Below, piece after piece: positions 22,756-33,689 of a stretch of DNA of 64,000 nucleotides. Position 1 is the first letter of the stretch. The number at the start of each line of letters is the position of its first letter. A model generated the notes under the pieces. That model was not told the DNA's origin and ran no database searches. It worked only from the letters and a program-made list of their open reading frames with translations. Origin of the DNA: Sphagnum magellanicum (Eukaryota > Streptophyta > Sphagnopsida > Sphagnales > Sphagnaceae); the NCBI GenBank assembly GCA_021904315.1, contig CM038922.1, forward strand, positions 10,143,347 through 10,207,346, written 5' to 3'. Position numbers and translations under genes: made by a program.

Positions 22756-22809
22756 GATAAATCATAAGTAGAGATCATCCTGGATAAATCATAAGTAGAG
22801 ATCATCCTG
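22756..22809. repeat. Perfect two-copy tandem duplication, 27-bp unit
   Basis: The 27-base unit starting GATAAATCATAAGTAGAG occurs at 22756-22782 and again, without a difference, at 22783-22809. Exact identity points to a recent slippage or duplication event. Confidence 0.9.
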
Positions 22810-23310
22810 GAAGGTAGGACGCCAAGGGAATGTCCTGCATTTTTCAAAGTTCTAACTTCTAAAATTCCAGAAATCACGGGAAGCTGAGTCCTTGCAAGCT
22901 CTGAGAAATTTGAAGGAAACACATCTTGCAAATTTTTAGTCCCAGCTGGATTTCTTTGGCACAATTACATAGTGAGGAAGGAATCACATGAAATCTCCAT
23001 TGAAACAATCCCTATGTAGAGTGAAATCTGTATCCTGTTTAGCTCTTCAAAGCAAACCTCAGTTTTATGGCTGAAAATCAATTGGCCAAGGTAAACATGG
23101 TACAACAACCTTAAGTTTTATTGTTATGGCATTTCCTTTGAACTGGTTAGCTATTTTCTACATCCTCTTTCCAAAGAGTAGAAAATACATTCTAGCAAGA
23201 CCTCTTGGCCTTATATTTTGGATGACAATCTTATTGCTTATTCTTTGGAGATAATTTGGAGAGGAAAGTTCAAAAAAGACAGCAGCAGTAGGTTTCAAAG
23301 CCACAAATCA

Positions 23311-23595
23311 GTGTTTTTTTTGGGGCGAATTTTCATACTGGGGTCACAAAACAAAAATCGAGTGCAACATGGTACAAAGGACTTTTGTGAGAAAAAATAC
23401 GCCAAAGTCACCAGATTTCGAGGGAATTTTCTTTTTTCCCATATTTAGACAATAGGGTCCAACAGGTTGCCAAATTAGAGGAGGATTCTGAAAGTTTTGT
23501 ACTTTCTTCGTTGGCCTGTAGCCAAATTTGGCTAATTCCTCTTGTAGAGGTTCGCTACCCAGTGTGGGTACATCACATAATTGAAAAAAACAACC
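23311..23595. mobile_element. MITE-like element, TAGCCAAATTTGGCTA family, copy at 23.3 kb
   Basis: The left end GTGTTTTTTTTGGGGCGAAT and the reverse complement of the right end (GTTTTTTTCAATTATGTGAT) are imperfect inverted repeats. Inside are GGTTGCCAAATTAGAGGA and the 16-base near-palindrome TAGCCAAATTTGGCTA (23519-23534), followed by ATTCCTCTTGTAGAG. The 33.4-kb copy is collinear over the whole length. No clear target-site duplication was found, so the superfamily is not assigned. Confidence 0.6.
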
Positions 23596-23759
23596 CTATC
23601 ACATATCATCACCGAAAAATATTATTATTTGTCAAAAGGACAAAGTTGGGGTTCTAACCAGTTGTGGACAAATGCAAAATTTGGAAAAGGAATTTATTTG
23701 CTGGAATCAAAATCTGGGAGTCGTGAGGATATATTGCGTTCCCCAGGAAAAAAAAACAA

Positions 23760-24205
23760 AAAGATTCAGCCAAGGTCCCACACGAGATTGGCCCCACCGA
23801 TCCTCCCCCCAACCAAATAGACTCGTAATTCTGGCAAGCGTGGTGGAATACACTTCAGTCCAATAATGGCCAATGACTGGGACGTCAATACTGGCACAAT
23901 ACTACGAACCAGCAGTCGCCAGAGTATCGCCACAATAGGGGGCTGTAACTCCCACTACGTATCCGCCCCCGTATCCCATGGGAACGCGGTACTATCATCA
24001 CGGGTGTACCGTTCCCACGGCCGGCGAGTCCTGCCAATGTCGGGCTGGCTGGTATCCCCCAGCCCCCCGGGCGCGGTAGTCCTCGTGGCCGGTGGTGATC
24101 ACCGTCAAGCGGCTTGGTTCCCCACATTCTGGGAACTGCTGGGATCGGGGGTGCTTGTCAGTATTGCCTACACGTGCCCCGTTGGTAGTGAATGGAAACG
24201 CTGAC
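23760..24205. other. GC-rich island of unknown origin
   Basis: A sharply bounded 450-base island with many CG dinucleotides (for example GGCCGGCGAGTCC and CCCCCCGGGCGCGG) sits in AT-rich surroundings. Long open frames run through it on both strands: 112 codons on plus (23866-24204), 80 and 79 on minus. That is expected from GC-rich DNA with few stop codons, and no protein family is recognised in any frame. It might be a CpG island, a captured gene fragment or foreign DNA. It ends directly before the GAGCACAGCAAGCTAA duplication. Confidence 0.5.
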
Positions 24206-24210
24206 GGATG

Positions 24211-24664
24211 CTGAGCACAGCAAGCTAAGTGTGACATTACATTAAATTGTGAAAATTTCGGAAAATTGGGTTTTCTTATTGTAAATTTTACTAATTTTGC
24301 TTTGGGGGTGAGGGAGAGATTTCAACAAATATTGAAAAAAATTCTTGTCTCCATAGTTTACATGATTTCAGTATTCTCCCCTGCATAACAATAATAAACT
24401 AATAGGAACTTTTTTTCCATTAAACCCTCAAATTTACATTTTCAATACAGACTTTTTTTGTTATTTATTTGCTGGTCGTCATTGTATGAGCACAGCAAGC
24501 TAATTAATGACATTAAATTAAATCTGTCAAATATGGTATCTTCCCAAATTTAAGCGACACATAATTCATATATTACTCCTGCTGCATAAGCAATTAAAAA
24601 TTTAGGGATTTTATTTTCCATGAAATCCTTTCAATTAACATTTTCAACCCATATTTTGTTTGTA
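24211..24664. repeat. Diverged two-copy tandem duplication, about 276-bp period
   Basis: TGAGCACAGCAAGCTAA occurs at 24211 and again at about 24487. Each is followed by a GACATTA.ATTAAAT segment, an AT-rich middle, a CTGCATAA segment and an ATTTTCAA.. segment near the end (TTTACATTTTCAATACA, TTAACATTTTCAACCCA). The order is conserved but spacing and bases have drifted, so the duplication is old. Confidence 0.6.
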
Positions 24665-25140
24665 TACTACAATTTGCATTGTTACAACTTTTTAATCTAG
24701 TTATGTGTAAAAGTCACCTTTTCTAATAGCAAAAAATGACAAAAATTTCAAATTTCAAATTTAAAAATGAAGCAATTTTGGAGATTTTCAACAGTCAGAA
24801 GTGAGAGAGAGAAAAAAACGCCAAATTTTTATATTTGGTTTTCAGTGTGTAGCCAAAAACATAGAAGGAAGAATCATATCTAGTTTAACATCAATATTTG
24901 CTAAATCTTCCTAGGGTTAATCCTCACTTTGACAAGAATAAAAAATTCCGGAAACAATTGTAAAAGATAGATTGGCTACCCGCACATGTTCGAAGTTCCC
25001 ACCCTCTGACCTCACACCCCTAAGTTAAGTCATTCTAATTCGTCCCCCAAGAATCTTCTACAAAGGGTATGTGTGTTTGTGTGTAAATTTAATGACCCCC
25101 TCCTTGCGGGTTCAAAATTGAGGTCTTCCTCAACGGATCG
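24665..25140. other. Gene-free stretch
   Basis: AT-rich DNA with one further AGTGTGTAGCCAAAAACATAG segment near 24843-24863 that may be a far relative of the TAGCCAAATTTGGCTA family. No other feature. Confidence 0.35.
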
Positions 25141-25172
25141 GTAAATGGGTTTTTTGGCAACCCCCTCCCAGG

Positions 25173-25529
25173 TTGGAAATTATGCTTATTGGTCATTTCC
25201 AAGCTGTCCCCACCCAAGTCCTTCCAAAACATGGTCAAAAAGTTACTTCAAATATGTGTCTTCTTATAGCCACAAGTGGTTGTGCCCAGGGAGTGCAAAG
25301 GAAATGGCAGGATGCTGCTACAGACCCCTGGGTGAACTTTTGGGGTGGAAACAAACCATGGCCAGACTTTTTGATGGGTGATAGCAATAAGCTATGGAAC
25401 TGTAGGTTTTGTGGGATAAAGGCATTGTTTAAGAGATTGGTCACTTACTTTGTGACTCCTCTTTCCAGAAGAATGTGCTTGTTTTTTATAATGGTTGTTC
25501 AGCACCTACCTCTTCAATTAGCCTTGTAA
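25173..25529 (+). pseudogene. Possible hAT transposase BED zinc-finger remnant
   Basis: A 118-codon plus-strand frame contains DPWVNFWGGNKPWPDF at residues 51-66 and then NKLWNCRFCGIK at 72-83, with Cys77-x2-Cys80. This resembles the start of the BED zinc finger that opens plant hAT transposases, where W.C.FC is followed by R.K.HL. The expected histidine is not clear: the segment KRLVTYF has Tyr where His would stand. No catalytic core or hATC dimerisation region is seen, and hAT transposases are normally 600-800 residues. It is at best a small amino-terminal fragment; a chance frame is possible. Confidence 0.3.
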
Positions 25530-25599
25530 CAATGGGCCTCGGTTATCGAGTCAATTGCATCTCCACCCTTCTCCACGCTTCTACCACATAACCCACCGC

Positions 25600-25760
25600 A
25601 TGCGGTGAAGTGGCGAAAAGGGTGAGAGACAACATTCAAGTTAGCCATCAACTTTCGGGCTAGAAATGCTTACACCCTGTGACCCCAGGTTGGAGCCCCA
25701 GGTGTCGGGTGTAATGTCTTGCTGGCAGGATATTACACGGTGTGATGATTGAGGTGGGCC
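25600..25760 (+). mobile_element. Possible tRNA-derived SINE-like sequence
   Basis: GCTTACACCCTGTGACCCC followed by box-B-like AGGTTGGAGCCCC (25687-25699) resembles the variable-loop and T-arm part of a tRNA. A box-A-like segment near 25641-25652 is weak. The downstream GGTGTCGGGTGTAATG is GC-rich compared with the flanks. Ends and tail are not resolved. Confidence 0.3.
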
Positions 25761-25923
25761 AGGATGACCACTCATATGGTGGAAAATTACGAGATCCCAA
25801 AGGGCTTCATGCACAGTAAAAGACCTGCCGGTGAGGTTATTTTGTAGGTGAGATAGCAGACTAGGGCAGGGGCAACCAATTCTGTCCTTAATACAAAAAT
25901 TTGAATTTTCACATAGTATATAA

Positions 25924-25947
25924 CTATGGTATGGTATGGTATGGTAT
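25924..25947. repeat. (TATGG)n microsatellite
   Basis: Uninterrupted ATGGT/TATGG pentanucleotide repeats, about 4.5 units. Confidence 0.85.
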
Positions 25948-26320
25948 TTTGCATCTGGAATCTGGACACCCTCAATTCACTCCTGATTCAGTTCTTCATT
26001 ATAAAGGAATCCAATAATTGACAAATCATGCAGAGACCTTCCCTTCTTTGCACACTTTGGTTGAGTCTGTAGCAGATAGGTATGATAAACTTACATCCTA
26101 GGCTTTGTGTTCAAGGGCATGCAGGACACTACACTTTCCTATCTTGCCCTGTACATCAATGTCAGATTGTTTGTGGTGTGGTGGGTATAACTTGATGGAA
26201 CAAAGAAAACAAAAGTGATATGAAGTTTGCCAACCAATTGTGACTAATTAGTATATGTTCACCCTCACCAACATATATGACTTCTTTTCCAAGTGTAGTC
26301 ATTTCCATGGTGATAAGTTA
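25948..26320. other. Gene-free stretch
   Basis: No recognised gene, RNA or repeat. Confidence 0.4.
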
Positions 26321-26324
26321 TGTA

Positions 26325-26460
26325 CCAACCATTCACATATATCTACCTACATAGTAGTCACCAAGTGCTTCATGTACATACCTTCATACAAAGTAATGAC
26401 TACAATATGTACCTATTTACCAAATAGCACTCGGTACTTACCCACTTACCTTGTAATGTC
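26325..26460. repeat. Degenerate TACCTA/TACATA tract
   Basis: Repeated TACCTA, TACATA and TACTTACC words without fixed period. The same kind of pyrimidine-purine tetranucleotide mix occurs near 6055-6110, 37370-37430, 40150-40270 and 40600-40630. Confidence 0.4.
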
Positions 26461-26620
26461 ATAAATTATAGTAGATGAAAAGGAAAAGTGTGAATAGGAA
26501 GTTAGGAGGGTGTACACGGTAGGCTTGGTAACTCAGTTGTGGTTCATCTTCAACTGAGTCATCATGGGTTTCCAATGCTGCACTGTGGGTGCTGGGTCAC
26601 ATATTCTATCCATTATGGAA

Positions 26621-26985
26621 GGTTGTTTGTTTGTTTTGTTGTTTTGTTTGTCACATTGAGATCTCCCAGACCACATGGGTCCCCATGCACACTTGGTATC
26701 ATTGAAAACCCTTGATGAGTAGAGGTGCATTGAGGTACTTACATAATGTTCCGACCTATTGTGTGAGAGTTATTGAATATTGAATTAATTTATCAAAGAA
26801 AATTAAACAAAATCAAAACTTTAAAAAAAAAGGAGATTTGGGCAAACTCTTGGTATTGTTGGAAAGCCCTCAATGAGTGGGGTTTTATGGAGGTGATTTT
26901 GTAATTTCTAGACATAAGGTATGGCTGATAATGAAATTTGAGTAAATTTGTCACTAAAAATTCAGTAAAAATTCAAAAATTTAAT
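26621..26985. repeat. Dimeric dispersed repeat, copy 1 (157-bp period)
   Basis: After a (TTTG/TTTTG)n leader (26621-26650), two related monomers begin with TTGGTATCATTGAAAACCC at 26693 and TTGGTATTGTTGGAAAGCCC at 26850, giving a 157-base period. Each has a (T/C)GATGAG or AATGAG segment, then GAGGTGCATT or its equivalent, and ends with an AAAATTAAA or AAAATTCA segment. The copy at 48.15-48.52 kb has the same leader, order and period (158). No open frame or terminal repeats were found, so the class is unknown. Confidence 0.65.
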
Positions 26986-26989
26986 TAAA

Positions 26990-29403
26990 GGTGGATTGTA
27001 GACTTAGGCTACAAATTGTGTAGCATTCAATATTACAAATTATGTACTCAAATGTACAGGTCACAATATCCATATCAAGTTACAATTGGATTTCTTTCAT
27101 GTGATGTAGTAGTGAATTGAAAGCAAATCACTTGGAAGATGGTCATGAGTCCTAATCCCAAGGTTATAAGCTTGACGCTGATGATTTGAATGGTGTGGAG
27201 TGTGGACTTTGACAATTCTTTTCCAACAATTGAACTTCATAATAATAAAAATGTGAGTATGTATTCAACAGCTTCTAAGTCTTCTTTCAATTGAAAAAGT
27301 TTCCTTTACACACATAATCTCAAGTCATAAAATTCTTCAAATCAAAATCTAATGCCCTATTTATTTGTCCATATGATTGAACAATGCATCATGTGTGACC
27401 AAAAATTCATGATGTTGTAAATATCGATCTGGTGGATTAAGACATATAATGACAAGCTAATGTGACTAGATTGGAAGAACCCCTAGAATGCTCTCCCAAT
27501 CATGAAGAATTCTCTAGAAAATTTAGCAATATTTTTGGGTTTATACCCATGAATTTCAGGCAACCCATGCTAATACAAGCTAGTGTGTTACTCCCTGTGA
27601 TACAATGTATCATATTTGTGGGAGTCTTACAGGGGGTTGTAAGGCTGGTCTTGAGCCCACCTTCATTCTGGCCTTTGTTTTTCATTTCTTTTGGGCTTTC
27701 AATTCGTTTCAGGATTTTTGTCCAAAAACTTTATTGCACACAACAAAATAGCAATCACATCACAAAAAATCAAAGCAGGTGCCAAAAGAGAAAAGTCCAA
27801 AGCAGTGTTTTTATTTCATGATAAAACTTATCAATTTTTTGACAAAAGAAATTGGGAAATTTTAGATTTTTTTTGTTTGTCTAGTGTAAATTCATCTATT
27901 TTCTCCATTTTTGGGGGAAAATTTTGTCAAATTTTCTTTGTCACAAAATTGAAGAAATATTTATCCTGAACCAAAAGAAGCAACTGAGCAGAAGATATGA
28001 GACTAGAAATGCCGCCTGAAAACAAAAGGAGCAGGAAATGTTTCAAATTTTCTTTACCTTATGTAAAGAATGTGGGAACAATGGTTCACATGTTTGAACC
28101 CTTAGGAACAAAGGATGGAGAATCTTTCACAAGTTCTTTACCTTACTTAATGTGTACAAAACAGCGTTTTTCATCATCCATGGAATGTTAAAACTAAAAT
28201 TCCAAAATTTCATTGGCTATCAAATTGATGAACAACAAATACAACTTGAAGACTATAGACATTTACACCTTGTTGAGCAATTAAAAAAAAACTAACTTGT
28301 GAATCTGCCTTATGACTATTGATCAATGTTGAACTTTTGACCAATAAAACTTGGACAAGTGGAATTGTGACCATTAAAAATGATCCAAAAACTTGTAAAA
28401 CAAACAAACAGGAAATCGACAACAATGATTTAGATAGAAAATAGATATCAAATTTTTGTGCAAGTCTTACACTGGAGATGACAAAATCATGCTTCAAAAG
28501 AGATGTGATAGCATTAAACCAGCTTTCATGCTAGTTGGAAAATCAAGTTCAATTTATTGAATCTACATGGAAAGGCATAATGATGAGAAACAAAACACAT
28601 AATTATTTATTAATCTTCTTTACAACACGGAATAGTTTGCAAGTTTCCAAATTGTAGTTAATTCATGATGGGATTCCCTTGTCATATGCCTGTTTCAATT
28701 AAACATTTTGTTTTTTGGGATCTGTAATTTTGATATTTGTTTGAATTGACATCTCCATCTTGCCATGGATTCCAAGGTTATCCATGTGATATTTTAAGTT
28801 CACTTAATTCTATAAAAAATTATGCAACCTTCATACACATGTTCCCATTGAATATTTATATTGTTGTTCAAACATGTATGTTGAGCTAGGGTATGTAGTT
28901 GGATATTAAAGTTTCATTTTAGTATTTAATTTTTTTCTTGCGGTAGCAAGTATTTGAAAGGGAAGGCTTGATGCCAGAGAAACCTAAATGATTATCAAGG
29001 AAATAATTTTCTTTCTTTCATCTATTTCCCCTGTTTAAACAACACAATACTTGTAACCCCCATGGAAAGTTTTGAGGTTAGTAATTCCTCCAAGTTCATA
29101 AACACAATTGTTCATAACTGAAGGACGTGTTTACAGTTGTTTTTGAATAATTGAAGGGAATGTACAACAATTTTTCAAAAACGTTCCCTATGAACATCTG
29201 TAATAAATAAATGTGTCATAGGTAACTATGAAAATGTATTTCTTTTAATAACACAGTATAATCTGAAAAATGTTCAAAATGGATCAAAACTTTATGAACT
29301 GGTATTACATTAATTTGAAAAATAATCGATACTCTTCATTGAGTTGTAACTTATAACCCAAATTGTGTGTAAACCATCTGATCAATGGGTTGTACTTTAT
29401 TCA
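26990..29403. other. Gene-free stretch
   Basis: No recognisable feature. A 119-codon plus frame at 27462-27821 has a hydrophobic middle that could be read as one membrane segment, but no family match, conserved motif or promoter is evident, so I do not call it a gene. Confidence 0.4.
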
Positions 29404-29406
29404 TTA

Positions 29407-29757
29407 GAGCAGCTCCAGGGTGCTCAGTATGCAATGTTGGGAATTAAAATTGGATGAAGAAAAGTTAAAACACGCCCATTTGGCTCAGAAAACGGTTTTG
29501 GACTTGCCTTTCACCACAGTTTGCTGAGGCTGGCAAATGGATATTGTAACGAGAGTGTAATGCATATTATCTGACTGCTACTCCATGTTTCTGATTCGCC
29601 AATTGTAATGATTGGTACAGGTGAGTTGCTATAAGTAGTGTCACCGCTATTTGCAGTTCCAGTTTAGTTTGATGGGTGGGGCTGGAAAAAAGTAATTAAA
29701 TTTGGATGTGAGAAATATTTTTCCAAGGTCACATACTGAGCACAGCTGGAGCTGGTT
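29407..29757 (+). mobile_element. PIF/Harbinger-type MITE, 351 bp
   Basis: The left end GAGCAGCTCCAGGGTGCTCA and the reverse complement of the right end (AACCAGCTCCAGCTGTGCTC) are imperfect terminal inverted repeats that continue to CATAC/GTATG. TTA at 29404-29406 and TTA at 29758-29760 form a 3-bp target-site duplication typical of PIF/Harbinger. The interior shares AATTAAAATTGGATGA and TTTGCTGAGGCTGG with the copy 1.1 kb downstream. No transposase, so non-autonomous. Confidence 0.8.
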
Positions 29758-29761
29758 TTAT

Positions 29762-30525
29762 ATGCCGACTATTGATCACTACATTTGTTTCAAGAATAAG
29801 TATTTTCATTGTTGAAAGCTTTGTTTATTCATTGCACAACCAGATTGAGCTAATTTACTTGGAGCTTGTTTGTGCCTGAAATATCATGAAACTGCAATTC
29901 CTCCAAATTGCAAATGTTCACTTTTCAATGATTTAATGCAAGGTAGTCTCCAATTTTCCAATTGGAAAACATATAGGATGTTGGATGGGACATGATTATG
30001 TTATTTCATGTTTTTGAAGCTCTCACCCTCATACCTAACACATTATACATTGGAACTACAAAACACATACTAGCTTACAGTTTTGCTAATGTAATAACAT
30101 GTTATCATGCAGGTTAACTGCTGCAACAACTTTGCAAGATAAGGTGGAAGTCATCACCATTTAGCTAGCCTTGGGACCAATCATGAGTCATGGGTCACAA
30201 ATGCATGACAATCAACACCCAATTTGCAAGCATCACAATAATATGCGAATTTGGTACCATTTCTAATGATGTAGCATTAGGTGGCAAAAACCCAAGGTGT
30301 GGTGGTAAGCTGACCCACTCAAGCCATCCTACATGTTGATACATTACACCTTATTACTTTAGCAAGATGGTGAGAAATGAGACATTGAACCCGAAAGCCC
30401 CTTAGCATCACCAAAGTTCTCTTTTCATTATTGGTAAAGATAATTTGGAATTTCATACCATAACTGGTTTTGCTTGCTGTCTTATTCAGGTACAGTATTT
30501 TAGGATTTAACCTTTAACCGACATT
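29762..30525. other. Gene-free stretch between two MITEs
   Basis: No recognisable gene. A segment at 30296-30320 (AAGGTGTGGTGGTAAGC) looks slightly tRNA-like but has no box B at the right distance. Confidence 0.35.
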
Positions 30526-30526
30526 T

Positions 30527-30876
30527 GAAGGCTTTCAGTGGTGCTCAGTATGTTATCCTGCAAATTAAAATTGGATGAGGAAAAGTCAAAACAGGCCAGT
30601 TTGGCTTAGCAAAATGGTTTTGGCTGAGCAATTTTCCAGAGTTTGCTGAGGCTGGTAAAAGGCACAGCACAGAGTGACACCTGCCATAGAAGAATGGAAC
30701 AAATATGATCTGATTGTTGTTCCCTGATAACCCAGGTGGGTTGCTATTAGTAGTCTCCCACCTATTTGCAGTACCAGTTTCAGTTTATGGGTCGGGTTCA
30801 AGAAAAAGTAAATAACTAAACTTGGATGTGAAAAAAATTTGCAGGGTCACACACTGAGCACAGCTGGAGATGGCTC
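30527..30876 (+). mobile_element. PIF/Harbinger-type MITE, 350 bp, second copy
   Basis: Collinear with the element at 29407-29757 and in the same orientation. GGTGCTCAGTATG at the left is followed by AAATTAAAATTGGATGAGG and TTTGCTGAGGCTGG, and the right end is ACTGAGCACAGCTGGAGATG. The outermost left bases are diverged, so the ends are approximate and no target-site duplication can be named. Confidence 0.7.
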
Positions 30877-30879
30877 AAC

Positions 30880-33430
30880 CATGCACCAGTTCATGAAGAA
30901 CTGAACTACAAAGTTTAGATGTAGTCATGTCCGCATTTTGTCAAGAATCATATTCATAAAAGTTTTGCATTTTCTGGATATATGTTGTTGCTCTTATGAG
31001 CATCTCTTTGTTACAGAAGCTGAATGCTGTTGGGCCAAGATCCAGATGCCCCTGCTTTTTGTGCCCAATGCTGATAGAGTGTGGTCATCAAACTGGAAGC
31101 TCATGTGATGATCACCACCTGGCTAGTAATTGGGAAGTCTGAAACTCAAATTCTGGTTGTGATCATGATCTGTGTATACAGTTACATCTTATGGGCTTGT
31201 GATAATACAGGGCTACCAAATGCAGTTGAAAATAACATAATTTTCAAGCTCCTCTTGAGAAATTAGTGGTTGATAGAACTGTGGCTATTAATGAGGTTGC
31301 TAACTGTACTCTGGAGAGCCTTATAGTTGTGAGGAGGCCGAGATCAGGTAGGAGTTTCCATGGCTCTAAAGCCCCAGATGCTGGGTTGCATTCATGAATC
31401 CACTAGGGAGCTTAGTATGTCAGAGAGCTCACACTGGCCCTCAATGAGATGCTGACAATTTCAAGGCCAAAATGAATGCAGGAACTTTGACATTATTAGG
31501 AAAGGATACCAGCTGCATCTCTGTATTTTTGTTTGAAATCTTGAGATTTTCATCAAATTTCTCTTTGCACATTACTACACAATTTGTTGATGATGTGCAG
31601 CTGATGTGAATATGTTCTAAGTTTTGATGGATAAACTAAAAAGAAAAAGAGCAAACAGTAACTGGAAGATGTTATTAGAAAGCAATGAAATGTTTGTATT
31701 GCAACAGCAAAAGAGAATACACAGGAATACTTTAAAAGTAGCAAAACTGAGTATCTATATTGTAAAGAGGAAACAAGTGATCCGAACGGCAAGTCTAAAC
31801 TGTAAGTAACTAACATGGTGATGCATTGGCCACACATAAGGCATAATGTTACATGTCATCTGATGTATGAGTACACTTCAAGTATCTACATATCCTCTAA
31901 TATTGCCTAACATGTAATTAGGAAAACAGTTGTCTCATTTTGCTTTGACACTACTAGAACTACTTGTGCATGAAAACACAGGACATGGGAGGAAGCTCTG
32001 GCAACCTCTGATTTTGTGGGTTTCTAGGTTTGCTACCCTGTTATTTCCCTTCAGTTGGCATCCATCCCCTGTTCACCATGTCTTCTCTGTTCTGGCCAAA
32101 CCGGGGACAGGAAGCCCAATACTGTAGACTTTATGAATAACTCTAATTTTTCACTAGCATACTTCATTCAAAGTCATCAATCCTCAGTATTGTGCAAAGG
32201 TGGCTGTAGCCTTCACACACAAATGCAAAAGTCCCATATGCCATTTCATGATTCTTTACAAACTCAATGAAAAGGAAGTACTTCAGTGCAAAGCAAGATG
32301 CACCCAGTGTATGTTGGAATTCAGTAGCTAGGTCAAGCAGTGTGCTGCTGTGAACATTGAGAAACTATTGAAACTTTTGGAACTTAACTCTCACTCAACT
32401 CCATTCAATGAGAGAGAGGGGAGGAAAACACTACTCTTAACAAATTTACTGCAACTAATTGTTCTGGACTGAGTACTATTCACTGCACCTCACCTTTAGG
32501 TTGATGGCATGCTGTGGGCGCTGTAGTTAGGTGAAAGATGGCAAATGCCATGCATAGTTGAGGTTGCTAGTTGAATATGGACTAGAGTATATCCCACACA
32601 CTCATTTGTCATCAATCAAGCCATATTACAACCTTCTCTCCGGTAACCCAATATTATTGCCTTGAGAAATAATTGTTGAGGAAGACCTTGAGGCAAAACA
32701 CAGCTTTCAACTCTTATACCAGACTTTAGGGAGTGCACACCTTATGAAATGAACATGTATGATATTTTCTCAAATCTCAACATGACAAGGAGTGTGCTGT
32801 GTAACTTCAAGAAATGCATGCTGTTGCCCTTGTAGCACGGGCCATGATAATTTGTAAATCTCTAGATTTGAACTTTTTTTCAGTTTGAGTACTTGTGATA
32901 TGTGAGGCATAACAATGTGCTTGTGGTTAGTGCTGCAATATGCACTGCCCACAGCTGCTTCACTAGTAACAAATATAAGCTTTAAAGATGTGTACTTTCA
33001 ACGTGCTGAATTCATCAGCTTGCCCATTCATTTGTCTATTTTGTAAAGAGAAGGCACAGATGACAGCATCCATTGAACTTTATTTTTGACAAAACCAGGA
33101 AAAGGAACCTTGCGAATGGATCTCTTTTAAGCTCTTAGCAAACCTGCAGCAGACAGCTGGACTAGACTTCTGGGTTAAACCTCAGGGTAAGCCTCAAGCA
33201 TTTAGTGTGATCTGAGTCCTTTCACTAAACATATCTGTGACCACCAATCAGAAGGTCCCCTTGTGGTGTCCAGAGGAATTTCACCCCAAAGGGAACTCTT
33301 GGGTGGTTGGTTTGTTGGATGATTTGGTGCAATGTTCACTCATTTGGTGAATATAACAACACCCTTAAATGGAACAAAATGCACCGAGTGAAAGTGACAA
33401 TCTGTAAGTATGATATCTAGAAGTAGAGTA
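30880..33430. other. Gene-free stretch
   Basis: The composition is among the least AT-rich in the window, but I see no recognisable exon, splice-site pair with coding support, or repeat. Short open frames on both strands (60-94 codons) lack motifs. If a host gene with small exons exists anywhere here, this would be a place to look. Confidence 0.35.
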
Positions 33431-33433
33431 GAG

Positions 33434-33684
33434 CATTTTTTTTGGTGTGAATTTTTGCCACTCAACAACAAAAGCAAATCCAGTGACTCATAGAAAGGAT
33501 TTTTGTGAAAAAAATGTGCCAAGGCACAAGATCTCAAGGATGATGTATTGGTTCCAGCAGGTTGCCAAAATATAGCAAGATTCTTAACATTTTCCACTTT
33601 CCTCTCTGACCTGTAGCCAATCTGGCTAATTCCTCTTGTGCATGATCACTGGTGTGGTTACATCACAAAATTGAAAAAAAAAAA
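33434..33684. mobile_element. MITE-like element, TAGCCAAATTTGGCTA family, copy at 33.4 kb
   Basis: Collinear with the 23.3-kb copy. Left end TTTTTTTTGGTGTGAATTTT; inside are AGCAGGTTGCCAAAATATAG and TAGCCAATCTGGCTAATTCC, which is followed by TCTTGTGCATGATC; right end GTTACATCACAAAATTG. The reverse complement of the right end matches the left end loosely. Target-site duplication not found. Confidence 0.6.
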
Positions 33685-33689
33685 TGTGG

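Noticed and set aside
23866-24204. 112-codon open frame in the GC-rich island
   Set aside because: GC-rich DNA has few stop codons; two overlapping minus-strand frames are just as open and none shows a domain.
27462-27821. 119-codon open frame with a hydrophobic middle
   Set aside because: No family motif, no promoter or conserved neighbour, and frames of this length occur by chance in 64 kb.
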